Assembly (NCBI GenBank): GCA_900555165.1
Contig: USKE01000030.1
Location: forward strand, 1 to 12,215
DNA: 12,215 bases
Source: an uncultured Porphyromonadaceae bacterium
Lineage (GTDB): Bacteria > Bacteroidota > Bacteroidia > Bacteroidales > Muribaculaceae
Reading direction: 5' to 3'
Of this stretch, positions 1-7,420 are shown in pieces. Each line of letters opens with the position of its first letter. Position 1 is the first letter of the stretch. Made by a program: the position numbers and the translations under genes. Below the pieces are notes generated by a model. The model was not told where the DNA came from. It did not search any database and was given only the letters and a program-made list of their open reading frames with translations.

Positions 1-2149
1 GAGAGGTGCTTGAGGTCTTCGGCGGCGGTGCGTGCCTCCTCTGACGACGGATAACGCTCTATTACACGGCGGTACACAACCTTGGCCGTGGGGGTATCGC
101 CGAGCGAGTTGTAGGTTATGGCCGCCATGAGCAGCCCCTGACGCCCGTGTTCGGTGCCGGGATAGGTCTCGGCGACCTCGGTGTAGCGGGCTATGGCCTC
201 GTCGTGACGACCCAGAGCCTCAAGGGCGTGGCCCGTCTCAAGCATGGCGCGGGCTTTCAGCGGCGAGCGACTGTAGCGTTCCATCATCGCGTCAAGCAGG
301 GCTATCTTCTCCTCGTGGTCGCGTTCCAGGCCCTTCATCATGGCCTGCTGGAAAGCGGGATAGTCGCCCGTCGAGGGTGACGCCTCGATGGCGCGGGCGT
401 ATGTCTTTGCGGCGCTGTCGAAGTCGTGCGAATAGTAGCGGCAGTCGCCCAGGCGGTTCAGGGCGTCGGCGCGCTGGTCGGCCTGCGACCCGGCGGCGGC
501 ATATTTCAGGTAATTGTTGAAATCAGTGGCGGCCGCGCCGTACTGTTTCATGGCGAAACGGGCATAGCCGAGGTCGTAATATGCCAGCGCGCGGTTCTGC
601 CCCTGCGCATAACCCGATTTCAGATAGGTGTTCAGCGCCTGCACGGCGCCGATGTAGTCGCCGGTGCGGTACAGCGCCCCGCCCTGCCACAGACTTGCCT
701 CGGCGGCAAGCGCGGCGTCATGGCGCCCCATCGAGGCGGCCTCGGCAAGATGTGCGGCCGCCTCACGGTCCTGACCCGACTGCAGCTGGCGCACGCCCCA
801 CTGGTAGAGCACCTGCTGGCGGGCGCCCTCAACCTTGTCGGTACGGCGCGTGGCGCGGTCGAGCGTGGCGAGTGCCGAGGCGTAGTTGCCGTCGGCCACA
901 TAGCCGCTCACCAGATAGTCGCGCACCTGCGGCACAAGCGACGATTCGGGATAGCGGGTGATGAAATCCTCGAACAGCGTTACCGTAGAGCCGAACGGCA
1001 CACGGCCTCCGCGCAGACGCGACACGCCATAGTTGTAATAGGCCTGCTCGCGCGCGGCCTCGTCGAAGTCAAGCCGGCAGGCACGTTCAAGCGCCATCGT
1101 GGCGGCGTCATAGTTGCCCTGCGCCAGATATGCCTGGCCCACGAGCAGGTATGCGTTCTGCCCCAGTGAGTTGTTTTCGTTCACAACGGGGGTGAGCAGT
1201 TCCACGGCGCGGTCGTTGTCACCCTGCTGATAGGCGTCGAGACCCAGCAGATAGAGGGCCGACGGTTTCGGCGACTCGGTTTCGGCCACATAACGCTCAA
1301 GATACGGCAGCGCCGCGTCACGGTCGCCCGTGCGGTAAAGCGACTCGCCGGCGATGCGCTCGGTCTCGGCCTTGAACTCAGGTGCGAGGCCGGCGCGCCT
1401 GAGCAACTGCTTTGCCCGGGAGGCGGCTTTGGCGAAATCGCCCTCGGCGTAATCGATCTGCGCAAGATAATACGGTGCCATGTCGGCGGGTGCCTCTTTC
1501 GACCCTTCGAGCGGCGTGAGCAGCTGCCGCGCGCGTTTCAGGTCACCCTCGTCGTATGCGATCGTGGCCACATAGAATCTGGCGCCCGCGCCATAGACGG
1601 GGTCTGACGTCAGCGACTCGAAAGCCGTGAGGGCCGCACGCTCTTCGCCGCGCATAAGACGGCAATATGCCAGACGGTAGATGAGCGACGCGCGCTGTGT
1701 CGAGGTCAGCGCCTCGTCACGCACCTCAAGATATGCCGCAAGAGCCTCACCCCACCGGCACCGGTCGTAAAGGCAGTCGGCTATCCCCATGCGGGCACGC
1801 TCACAGAGTGCTGATGACGGATAGTCAGCCACAAAGCGGCGGAAAGCCTCCAGGCCGCGTTCGCCCGGCAGGTGCGCCAGTGCCCTTGCAAGCTGGAAAC
1901 GCGCCGTTTCGGTATCGCGCGCGTCAAGGCAGCCCGATTCCAGCGCCTGTGTAAGCTGGTCTACGGCACCGTGCCAGTTGGCATCGTCGGCCATGAGCAC
2001 GCCGCGCGCCAGATATCCGCGCGCCCCGGGCGTGTTGACGTCGGCACCGACCGGAACGGCCGACACCGCCTGCGATGCGCCGCGTGCGCCGGCGGCAGCT
2101 GCCCCGAGGCGAGGGCCAGCGCCCCCGCAAGTATTATCGCTTTTTTCAT
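1..2149 (-). CDS. Large exported tetratricopeptide-repeat protein, 3' end off the left edge, apparent frameshift near its start
   Basis: Reading the minus strand from about 2102 to position 1 gives one uninterrupted frame of roughly 700 codons. It is made of helical TPR-like units, with recurrent patterns such as AYYNYG, ALYRTGDYIGAVQAL, ALAYYDLGYARF and EALGRHDEAIARY. No stop occurs before the left edge, so the C-terminus is outside the window. The only good start, ATG at 2149, encodes a signal-peptide-like beginning (MKKAIILAGALALASG), but in a different frame that stops at 1961. One extra C in the CCCC run at 2102-2105 would join the two frames and give MKKAIILAGALALASG followed by AAAAGARGASQA, a normal Sec signal peptide. 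The protein is therefore probably periplasmic or outer-membrane associated. TPR arrays are protein-protein scaffolds; no enzymatic domain is visible, so the precise role is unknown. The frameshift may be a sequencing error or a real lesion. Without it, translation could start only at an internal codon such as the ATG near 1996, losing export. Confidence 0.85.
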
Positions 2150-2165
2150 CAGTGTGCAATTTTTG

Positions 2166-2173
2166 CAAAGTTA
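2166..2173 (-). promoter_or_regulatory. -7 box (TAACTTTG) of the TPR gene
   Basis: The minus strand reads TAACTTTG, a perfect match to the Bacteroidetes -7 consensus TAnnTTTG. It lies 16 bases before the ATG at 2149, implying a very short leader of about ten bases. No TTTG -33 box is present at the usual 19-21 bp spacing; a TTTTTGG at 2185-2191 is too close. This supports 2149 as the genuine gene start and therefore supports the frameshift interpretation. Confidence 0.5.
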
Positions 2174-2331
2174 CGCAATCCCCGCCAAAAACCGGGCCGT
2201 TGCCTGCCAATAAATGAAAACGGCACCGAATATACGCGCACGGCCGAACAAATCCCGAAGGCCGGATGTTGATTCCTACAGACCCCCGATGTGGGCCTAC
2301 AAAACATGACTGTCAACTAAATTCTTGAAAT

Positions 2332-2916
2332 ATGGATAAGAAAGCAATCAGGGGCACGCGCACCGAGCAGAATCTGCTCAAGGCGTTTGCCGGCGAGTCA
2401 CAGGCCCGCGGACGTTACACGATCTTTGCCGAAGTGGCCCGCAACGAGGGGTACGAGCAGATCGCCGCAATATTCATGGAGACGGCCGAACAGGAGTTCG
2501 CCCACGCCAAACGTTTCTTCTCGATGCTCGACGAGGGGTTCCTTGAGATTACCGCTACCTACCCCGCCGGTCCCGTGGGCGATACCGCCCGCAACCTGGC
2601 CGAAGCCGCCGCCGGCGAACACGAAGAGTGGTCGGAGATGTACCTTGAGTTCGCCCGTGTGGCCCGCGAGGAGGGTTTCAACGCCATCGGCGCCCTCTTC
2701 GACGGCGTGGCCCGTGTGGAACAGCATCACGAGGCCCGCTACCGCGTGCTTCTGGAGCGCGTCAACACCGGTACCGTCTTCACCTCAGACAGTGACGATA
2801 CCGAATGGCAGTGCCGCTACTGCGGTTACATCCACAAGGGGAAATCGGCCCCCAAAGCCTGCCCCGTCTGCCAGAAACCCCAGGGTTTCTTCCAGCGCAA
2901 AGAAGACAACTATTGA
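2332..2916 (+). CDS. rbr: Rubrerythrin, non-haem di-iron peroxidase
   Basis: This 194-residue protein is full length for classical rubrerythrin. The N-terminal four-helix ferritin-like domain (about 1-145) carries the expected di-iron ligands: E22 in GESQAR, E55 and H58 in EQEFAHAK, E96 and E99 in GEHEEW, and E130 with H133 in ARVEQHHE. The C-terminal rubredoxin domain has the two CxxC knuckles, C161/C164 (CRYCGY) and C177/C180 (CPVCQKP), which bind one iron and feed electrons to the di-iron site. The family reduces hydrogen peroxide to water in the cytoplasm of anaerobes, using electrons from NAD(P)H via redox partners. It is transcribed divergently from the TPR gene across a gap of 182 bp. 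That gap has no TAnnTTTG box for this gene, so its promoter was not identified; the sequence before the ATG is AT-rich with no Shine-Dalgarno. It ends in TGA and shares a terminator-like hairpin with the convergent LRR gene. Confidence 0.97.
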   Translation: MDKKAIRGTRTEQNLLKAFAGESQARGRYTIFAEVARNEGYEQIAAIFMETAEQEFAHAKRFFSMLDEGFLEITATYPAGPVGDTARNLAEAAAGEHEEWSEMYLEFARVAREEGFNAIGALFDGVARVEQHHEARYRVLLERVNTGTVFTSDSDDTEWQCRYCGYIHKGKSAPKACPVCQKPQGFFQRKEDNY

Positions 2917-3001
2917 CAAGAATTTGATTATTGGTTCCCGGTTGTAATAGGTGGCTTGGACATATTTACCAGGCACCAATAGAATTTGATAAGAATATTG
3001 A

Positions 3002-3044
3002 TAAGAAACCGGTCAAAATTTGATTGATTTTGACCGGTTTCTTA
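3002..3044. terminator. Perfect 18-bp inverted repeat, probable bidirectional terminator
   Basis: Arms 3002-3019 and 3027-3044 are exact reverse complements (outer TAAGAAACC, inner GGTCAAAAT), with a 7-base loop TTGATTG. The hairpin lies between the 3' ends of rubrerythrin (plus) and the LRR protein (minus). The A-rich left arm and T-rich right arm give an A/U-rich outer stem for both transcripts, as expected of a terminator shared by convergent genes. It lies 25 bp from the end of the LRR gene and 85 bp from the end of rubrerythrin. There is no long separate U tract beyond the stem. Confidence 0.75.
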
Positions 3045-3069
3045 CAGATTCAGGCAATCTCTCAGGGAA

Positions 3070-5457
3070 TCATTTCACCAGAATCTTGCGAACGGTGCCA
3101 TCCGTGTAACGGACAATATTGAATCCGCGTACAGCCTCGTCGTGACGTACACCCCTGAGATCATAATAGCCTTCCACGGCGACATCCGCAACCTCCTCGC
3201 CGCCAATCTCATCAATGAACGATAGGTTGACTTTGGTACGGAACGTGCGTTCTTCACCGTATGTGGTCTCGTTGGGCGTCGTGGCAAATGAGCGGAACGC
3301 GTACTCTGTGTCAGGCCGCAGTTCCGGCAGTGTGGCTGTCATGACTTGCCCGTTGGCGAGGACGGTGCTGTAGCTTTCGTTGGCCAGCGCGCGCAATTTC
3401 GGTGCGCCGGAGCTTTCCGGAGAAACTACCCAGTATTCAAACCCCTGGCTCAAAATGACGTCGGTTCCGGCTAGGACATAACCTTTAACGTCAGCCGAGT
3501 TCGTTTCGACTGTCACGGTCTCAAATGTGCGTACCGTAGGCACGAAGTAACTGAAATCAGAGGGATCGAAACCAATCCACTCGCCATACCACTGCTTGCT
3601 CCCGTCGTAGGTCTCATAGAATGCCCTTACCTTATAGTAGACTGAGGCATCGAGATTTTCAATACGGCCTTCCATTGAGCCGTCGATGGGGATGATATAC
3701 GCACGTTTGCTCGGAATCTCCTCGGGGGCATCGATTTTGCGCCATTCGAGTCCGGCGTGCGTTTCTTTCTCGCTGAGGTTGCTCTCGGCACCCACAATGG
3801 CCGCAGAACTGCTTACGACTTTCGGGGCGACGGTGGTCAGTTCAAGAGGCCCGGCGGTCTTGATTGTGAAAGCCTTTGTCTCAAGACTCATGTCGGCCAG
3901 TTTCACACAGTACGAGGCCTTGTATTCGGTTGCGGGAGCAAGACCTGTGAGGGAGATTTCCTTGCCGGGATATTTCGAGCCATTGAAACTGATATACTCT
4001 TCTTCGAGCACATCGCCTTCATCCCCCTCGAAATTATAAGATCCGACGCCTTCAAACGTAGTGACATCGCATGCCGTCTGCTTGAAAGAGGGACTGAGTC
4101 CTTTGGTCTTGAATGCACGGTCGCCAAGATGTTTGTCGCCGAAATAGAGACCGGCCGTGTATTCCGTTTTCGGACGGAGACCCTCGACCGTGAAATTGTA
4201 ACGGCCGCGGAACTCATCGGCCGACTCGTCCTGAACCGTAAGTGTCTGGTTGGTCTGACGGATGACGACCGTAAGGGTACTCTTGTCAAAAGAGTCATCG
4301 GCTTTACTCACCAAAGTCAGTGGCGCATTTCTTCTGCGGGTACGGGAGGTTTCCAGGCCATAGTAAAAATCATTCGGAGAATAGTAGAGGCTCAACGCCT
4401 GAACCTTGACGTTGAGCGGTGTGTCGCGTTCGGAGGTTGAAAAGCTCATATAGCGGTCACCGTATTCTGAGACTTCGTATGAGCACTTCCCGTCGCTGTC
4501 AGATGAATGGGTGATGTCAATGACATAAGGATTCGGGGCGTGCTCTGCAAATGGCACCGCGTATGATTGGAAATCCCATCTGAACACATTCAGGACGGGC
4601 TGCACAGCAGTGTTCCTGTCGAGCAGCAGGAATTGGCTGTCGGCATTGGTGCCGTGATTCGAGGAATTGGTTGCTCCGTGATATTCGGGATAGGGCCTGA
4701 ATGTCTTCTGAATATGCTGGTTTTTAGACTCGAGCTCGACATTTTCGGAAAGGATCACCAGATTGTCAAGGTTCGTGTCCTCGAACGGATATTCAAGAGT
4801 CACAGTCATAGACGGGGGCAGTGTAAGTGCAGACTCTACCTCTGTCGTCGTGGATGGCAACCGTACATTCTTCAGACTGCTGCAATCCTTGAAAGCATTG
4901 CCCCTTATGTTGGCCAGCCCTTCGGGCAGGTCGAGGTCTGTCACAGGAACATTGCTGAACGAGCAGATGATTTCCCTGAGGTTTCCGGCCTGAGGAAATA
5001 TGATTTCCGTAAGGTTGGGATTGTCGCAGAAAGCATAGGATACACGGTAATAAGTCTTGCCGCTAAGTCCCCTTTTGAGATGATAGCCAATTTTCTCAAG
5101 ATGCACGGCTTGCGACAGGTCTACTTTACGGAGATTCGGCATCTCGCAAAAGTGATGGCCTGCCCAGTTGGCGCTCCAGATATTCTCATCGAGGTTATCA
5201 ATGGAGGCGCCTATCCTGACGACAGTATACTCTTTACCGTCCGATTCACGGACTACAACGTCGGGGACAACGAGGGTTTCCATTTCAGGGTCGTCGCACC
5301 CGGTCAGAGCAACACGTTGGCCATACAGCTCCGTCGCGTAGCGCAGACCGTCGACGGTGAAGGATTCCGACTTGTTTGAGGCACTGGCGACAACGGGCAG
5401 GAAACACCCCAGAAGAACGAGCGCGACGAGCCGGACAAAATGTGATTTTTCAGTCAT
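3070..5457 (-). CDS. BspA-like leucine-rich-repeat surface protein with fibronectin-III-like modules
   Basis: The protein has 795 residues. Residues 1-26 form a signal peptide with an R9 n-region and a hydrophobic core; cleavage is likely after VVASA. An LLGC at 15-18 resembles a lipobox, but the hydrophobic core continues past it, so lipoprotein processing is less likely. Residues about 95-205 hold LRR_5-type (BspA-like) repeats: NPNLTEIIFPQAGNL, VTDLDLPEGLANIRGNAF and CSSLKNVRLP. Four fibronectin-III-like strand motifs follow: VEGLRPKTEYTAGLYF (about 424), LTGLAPATEYKASYCV (about 503), IENLDASVYYKVRAFY (about 599) and LPELRPDTEYAFRSFA (about 710). The C-terminus (764-795: YYDLRGVR, GFNIVRYTDGTVRKILVK) resembles the short C-terminal tails of Bacteroidetes secreted proteins, possibly a type IX sorting signal. 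BspA-like proteins are typically adhesins binding host or bacterial surfaces; the ligand here is unknown. The coding sequence is visibly less GC-rich than its neighbours, suggesting separate ancestry. Confidence 0.85.
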   Translation of the reverse strand: MTEKSHFVRLVALVLLGCFLPVVASASNKSESFTVDGLRYATELYGQRVALTGCDDPEMETLVVPDVVVRESDGKEYTVVRIGASIDNLDENIWSANWAGHHFCEMPNLRKVDLSQAVHLEKIGYHLKRGLSGKTYYRVSYAFCDNPNLTEIIFPQAGNLREIICSFSNVPVTDLDLPEGLANIRGNAFKDCSSLKNVRLPSTTTEVESALTLPPSMTVTLEYPFEDTNLDNLVILSENVELESKNQHIQKTFRPYPEYHGATNSSNHGTNADSQFLLLDRNTAVQPVLNVFRWDFQSYAVPFAEHAPNPYVIDITHSSDSDGKCSYEVSEYGDRYMSFSTSERDTPLNVKVQALSLYYSPNDFYYGLETSRTRRRNAPLTLVSKADDSFDKSTLTVVIRQTNQTLTVQDESADEFRGRYNFTVEGLRPKTEYTAGLYFGDKHLGDRAFKTKGLSPSFKQTACDVTTFEGVGSYNFEGDEGDVLEEEYISFNGSKYPGKEISLTGLAPATEYKASYCVKLADMSLETKAFTIKTAGPLELTTVAPKVVSSSAAIVGAESNLSEKETHAGLEWRKIDAPEEIPSKRAYIIPIDGSMEGRIENLDASVYYKVRAFYETYDGSKQWYGEWIGFDPSDFSYFVPTVRTFETVTVETNSADVKGYVLAGTDVILSQGFEYWVVSPESSGAPKLRALANESYSTVLANGQVMTATLPELRPDTEYAFRSFATTPNETTYGEERTFRTKVNLSFIDEIGGEEVADVAVEGYYDLRGVRHDEAVRGFNIVRYTDGTVRKILVK

Positions 5458-5561
5458 AAGGGACTATGATTGGTGCAGACCTCTCCTCCGGGTCCGCGTA
5501 ATAATAAAATAAAGCGTGAGGATCTGTATCTGTCAATCATTCAGCCTCGCAAGACCCCGGC

Positions 5562-5696
5562 ATGGAACTTATCGATGCCGGCAAGTCTCAACTGACCGGA
5601 AAAGAACGCAAACAACGCTTCTTCAAAAGTCAGAAACAGTCGCTCCGTATGGAGCGGAAAACTGTAAGACAGGCAAATTTACTAAAAAATTTTTGA
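5562..5696 (+). CDS. Possible small basic protein of 44 residues (doubtful)
   Basis: ATG at 5562 opens a frame ending in TGA at 5694-5696. It would encode a Lys/Arg/Gln-rich peptide beginning MELIDAGKSQLTGKERKQ and ending RQANLLKNF. The frame is open upstream to a TGA at 5517, so it could also be a remnant of something longer. No family is recognised. Against it, the ATG lies inside an inverted repeat, there is no promoter box on the plus strand upstream, and the region may instead be the antisense leader of the LRR gene. I list it only as a possibility. Confidence 0.2.
   Translation: MELIDAGKSQLTGKERKQRFFKSQKQSLRMERKTVRQANLLKNF
5674..5681 (-). promoter_or_regulatory. -7 box (TAAATTTG), candidate promoter of the LRR gene
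   Basis: The minus strand reads TAAATTTG, a perfect TAnnTTTG match pointing toward the LRR gene. Transcription would begin near 5667, about 210 bases before the ATG at 5457. No TTTG -33 element sits at the normal spacing, and a chance match in AT-rich DNA is possible. No better promoter lies closer to the gene. Confidence 0.35.
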
Positions 5697-5704
5697 ACAG
5701 TTAC

Positions 5705-5732
5705 TTATCACTTTATTTTAATTATCACTTTA
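5705..5732. repeat. Direct repeat, two 11-bp copies of TTATCACTTTA
   Basis: TTATCACTTTA occurs at 5705-5715 and again at 5722-5732, a period of 17 bp. It sits directly beside a second tandem duplication, in the region upstream of the MscS-type channel gene. Paired sites at this spacing could be an operator or simply replication slippage. Confidence 0.8.
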
Positions 5733-5738
5733 ATTGGT

Positions 5739-5768
5739 GTTTCCTTACGCAGGGGTTTCCTTACGCAG
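5739..5768. repeat. Direct repeat, two 14-bp copies of GTTTCCTTACGCAG
   Basis: GTTTCCTTACGCAG occurs at 5739-5752 and 5755-5768, separated by GG (period 16 bp). It ends 75 bp before the favoured start of the channel gene. The copies are exact, which suggests a recent duplication or a constrained tandem binding site. Confidence 0.85.
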
Positions 5769-5842
5769 CTGCCTGACGCGGCCAAGTGAACAAACTGACG
5801 GCGGGGGTTGTATTCTCTTTAGACGTTTCAATTATATATGTC

Positions 5843-7408
5843 ATGGGAATGTTTTCAATACTTGCGGCGATAGCTCCGGTGGCGCAGGCGGCAGCCAAGA
5901 CTGCGCCTGACCACCCGATAGATGTCACGCGGTTCATCGGCGACAGCACCGGCGCCTCGTATGCCATAGCACAGTGGATCATGGGGATTGTGTACCATGT
6001 GGCCGATTTCTTCGGGCTGGAACACAACCAGACAGTGGTGACCATACTCTACGCCGCCGTGGTGCTCGGCGTGGCGCTTGTGGTGGGCTGGGTAGCCCAG
6101 TGGGTGATTTTCCGCATTGTCAGGATAATAGCGCGCCGGTGGGGCACCGAGGTCTACAACACGCTCACAAGCGTGAAGTTCTTTCACAAGGTGTGCCGCA
6201 TGATTCCGCCCCTGGTGTTCCTGATACTGATACAGTTCACTCTGTCGAACCACGACAGCCTTTCGGGCACGCTGACCAAACTTACACTTATTTATCTGGT
6301 GTTCGTGACAGCTGTGGCGTTCTCGGCGCTTATAGTGGCCGTGTGGATTCATATCGACCACAAGGAGAACAAACGCAAGCTGCCGCTCAAAGGTCTGGCA
6401 CAGCTTGCCAAGGGTATAGTGTGGATAATCGCGCTGATAATCATTGTGGCCATACTGCTCGACAAGTCGCCGGGCTCGCTGCTGGCGGGACTGGGCGCCT
6501 TCGCTGCGGTGCTGATGCTGATTTTCAAGGACAGCATTCTCGGTCTGGTAGCGGGAGTACAGCTCTCAGAGAACGACTCGCTCCATGTAGGCGACTGGAT
6601 CAAGGTCAACGGCACCGATGCCAACGGTACCGTACAGGAGGTTACGCTGACCTCGGTGAAGGTGCTGAACTGGGACAAGACCACCACCACGCTCCCACCT
6701 TACAGCCTTGTCAGCGGGAGTTTCACCAACTACCGCTCGATGCAGCAGAGCATGACCCGACGCATCTGCCGGTCGTTCATGATCGACGCCGACAGCATAC
6801 TCCCCGCCACACCCGCTATGATAGCCGACATAAAGGAGAAACTCCCCTTGATGGCCGACTGGATTGACAAGAAGATAGCCCAGCGCGACGCCGGACGCGT
6901 TGCCGACGTAGACAACCCCGACGGACTGGTGAACGGCACCATCGACACCAACTTAGGCATGCTCAGGGCCTACATGAAACTGTGGCTCGACGCCTCGCCG
7001 CTTGTGGCGCATGACAGCGACTGTTTCGTGACCTCGCTGGCGCAGACCTCTACCGGCATACCGTTCCAGATCTACTGTTTCACGGCCACATCGAAATGGT
7101 TCCCCTACGAGGCTATACAGGACACCATCTTCGAGCACCTGGCCACGGTGCTGGCCACTTTCCAGCTCTATGCGTTCGAGAACCCCTCGGGCCGCGACAC
7201 CATTGTCGACGGTTACCTCAGCCCCGGGGGCGACATCGACGATGTGTTCGGCATCCCCTACCCCTTCTTCCAGAGTCCCGACGCCCCCAACTCGCCAGCC
7301 TCGACCCGCGTGGCACCGAAACGCATCCTGGCCAACGCCGCCTCCCCCTACCGCGCCACCGCACCCGCCACAGACCAGAAATCCACGCCCTCTTCTTCTC
7401 AGGCATAA
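5843..7408 (+). CDS. MscS-family mechanosensitive channel, YbdG type
   Basis: From the ATG at 5843 the protein has 521 residues. Hydrophobic segments lie at about 1-18 (signal or first TM), 42-59, 64-93, 122-134, 147-171 and 192-206. The pore-lining TM3-like stretch at 212-241 includes SLLAGLGAFAAVLML and FKDSILGLVAGVQL. The beta domain follows with VGDWIKV and the segment VKVLNWDKTTTTLPPYSLVS, then SFTNYRSM. This run, particularly NWDKT-TT-P-YSL, matches the YbdG/MscM branch rather than classical MscS. These inner-membrane channels open on membrane tension to release solutes on osmotic downshock. The C-terminal tail (about 480-521) is Pro/Ala/Ser/Thr-rich and probably disordered. The start is uncertain: a GTG at 5786 is in frame and would add 19 residues with a Lys at position 3, and an in-frame TGA at 5774 limits further extension. 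It is convergent with the DUF6377-like gene, with 12 bp between the stop codons. Confidence 0.9.
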   Translation: MGMFSILAAIAPVAQAAAKTAPDHPIDVTRFIGDSTGASYAIAQWIMGIVYHVADFFGLEHNQTVVTILYAAVVLGVALVVGWVAQWVIFRIVRIIARRWGTEVYNTLTSVKFFHKVCRMIPPLVFLILIQFTLSNHDSLSGTLTKLTLIYLVFVTAVAFSALIVAVWIHIDHKENKRKLPLKGLAQLAKGIVWIIALIIIVAILLDKSPGSLLAGLGAFAAVLMLIFKDSILGLVAGVQLSENDSLHVGDWIKVNGTDANGTVQEVTLTSVKVLNWDKTTTTLPPYSLVSGSFTNYRSMQQSMTRRICRSFMIDADSILPATPAMIADIKEKLPLMADWIDKKIAQRDAGRVADVDNPDGLVNGTIDTNLGMLRAYMKLWLDASPLVAHDSDCFVTSLAQTSTGIPFQIYCFTATSKWFPYEAIQDTIFEHLATVLATFQLYAFENPSGRDTIVDGYLSPGGDIDDVFGIPYPFFQSPDAPNSPASTRVAPKRILANAASPYRATAPATDQKSTPSSSQA

Positions 7409-7420
7409 GGCCTGAATGCA

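Larger units (their letters stand above)
5458..5842. other. AT-rich intergenic region with repeats and hairpins
   Basis: This 385-bp gap separates the divergent LRR and MscS genes. It contains a minus-strand -7 box (5674-5681), two inverted repeats (5557-5581, arms CCGGCAT/ATGCCGG with an 11-base loop; 5641-5656, arms CGCTCC/GGAGCG with a 4-base loop), two adjacent short tandem duplications (5705-5732 and 5739-5768) and a 44-codon ORF (5562-5696). If the -7 box is used, the LRR gene has a leader of about 210 bases carrying both hairpins. The last 57 bases could instead be coding if the channel gene starts at the GTG at 5786. Confidence 0.6.

Noticed and set aside
426..1169. Long plus-strand open frame of 247 codons
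   Set aside because: It is antisense to the continuous TPR coding frame on the minus strand, has no recognisable domain, and is typical of open frames in GC-rich DNA opposite a real gene.
2930..2990. Short repeats after rubrerythrin (AGAATTTGAT at 2919-2928 and 2981-2990; ATTGGT/ACCAAT)
   Set aside because: They are short and AT-rich, easily due to chance, and are not organised like an insertion-sequence end or operator.
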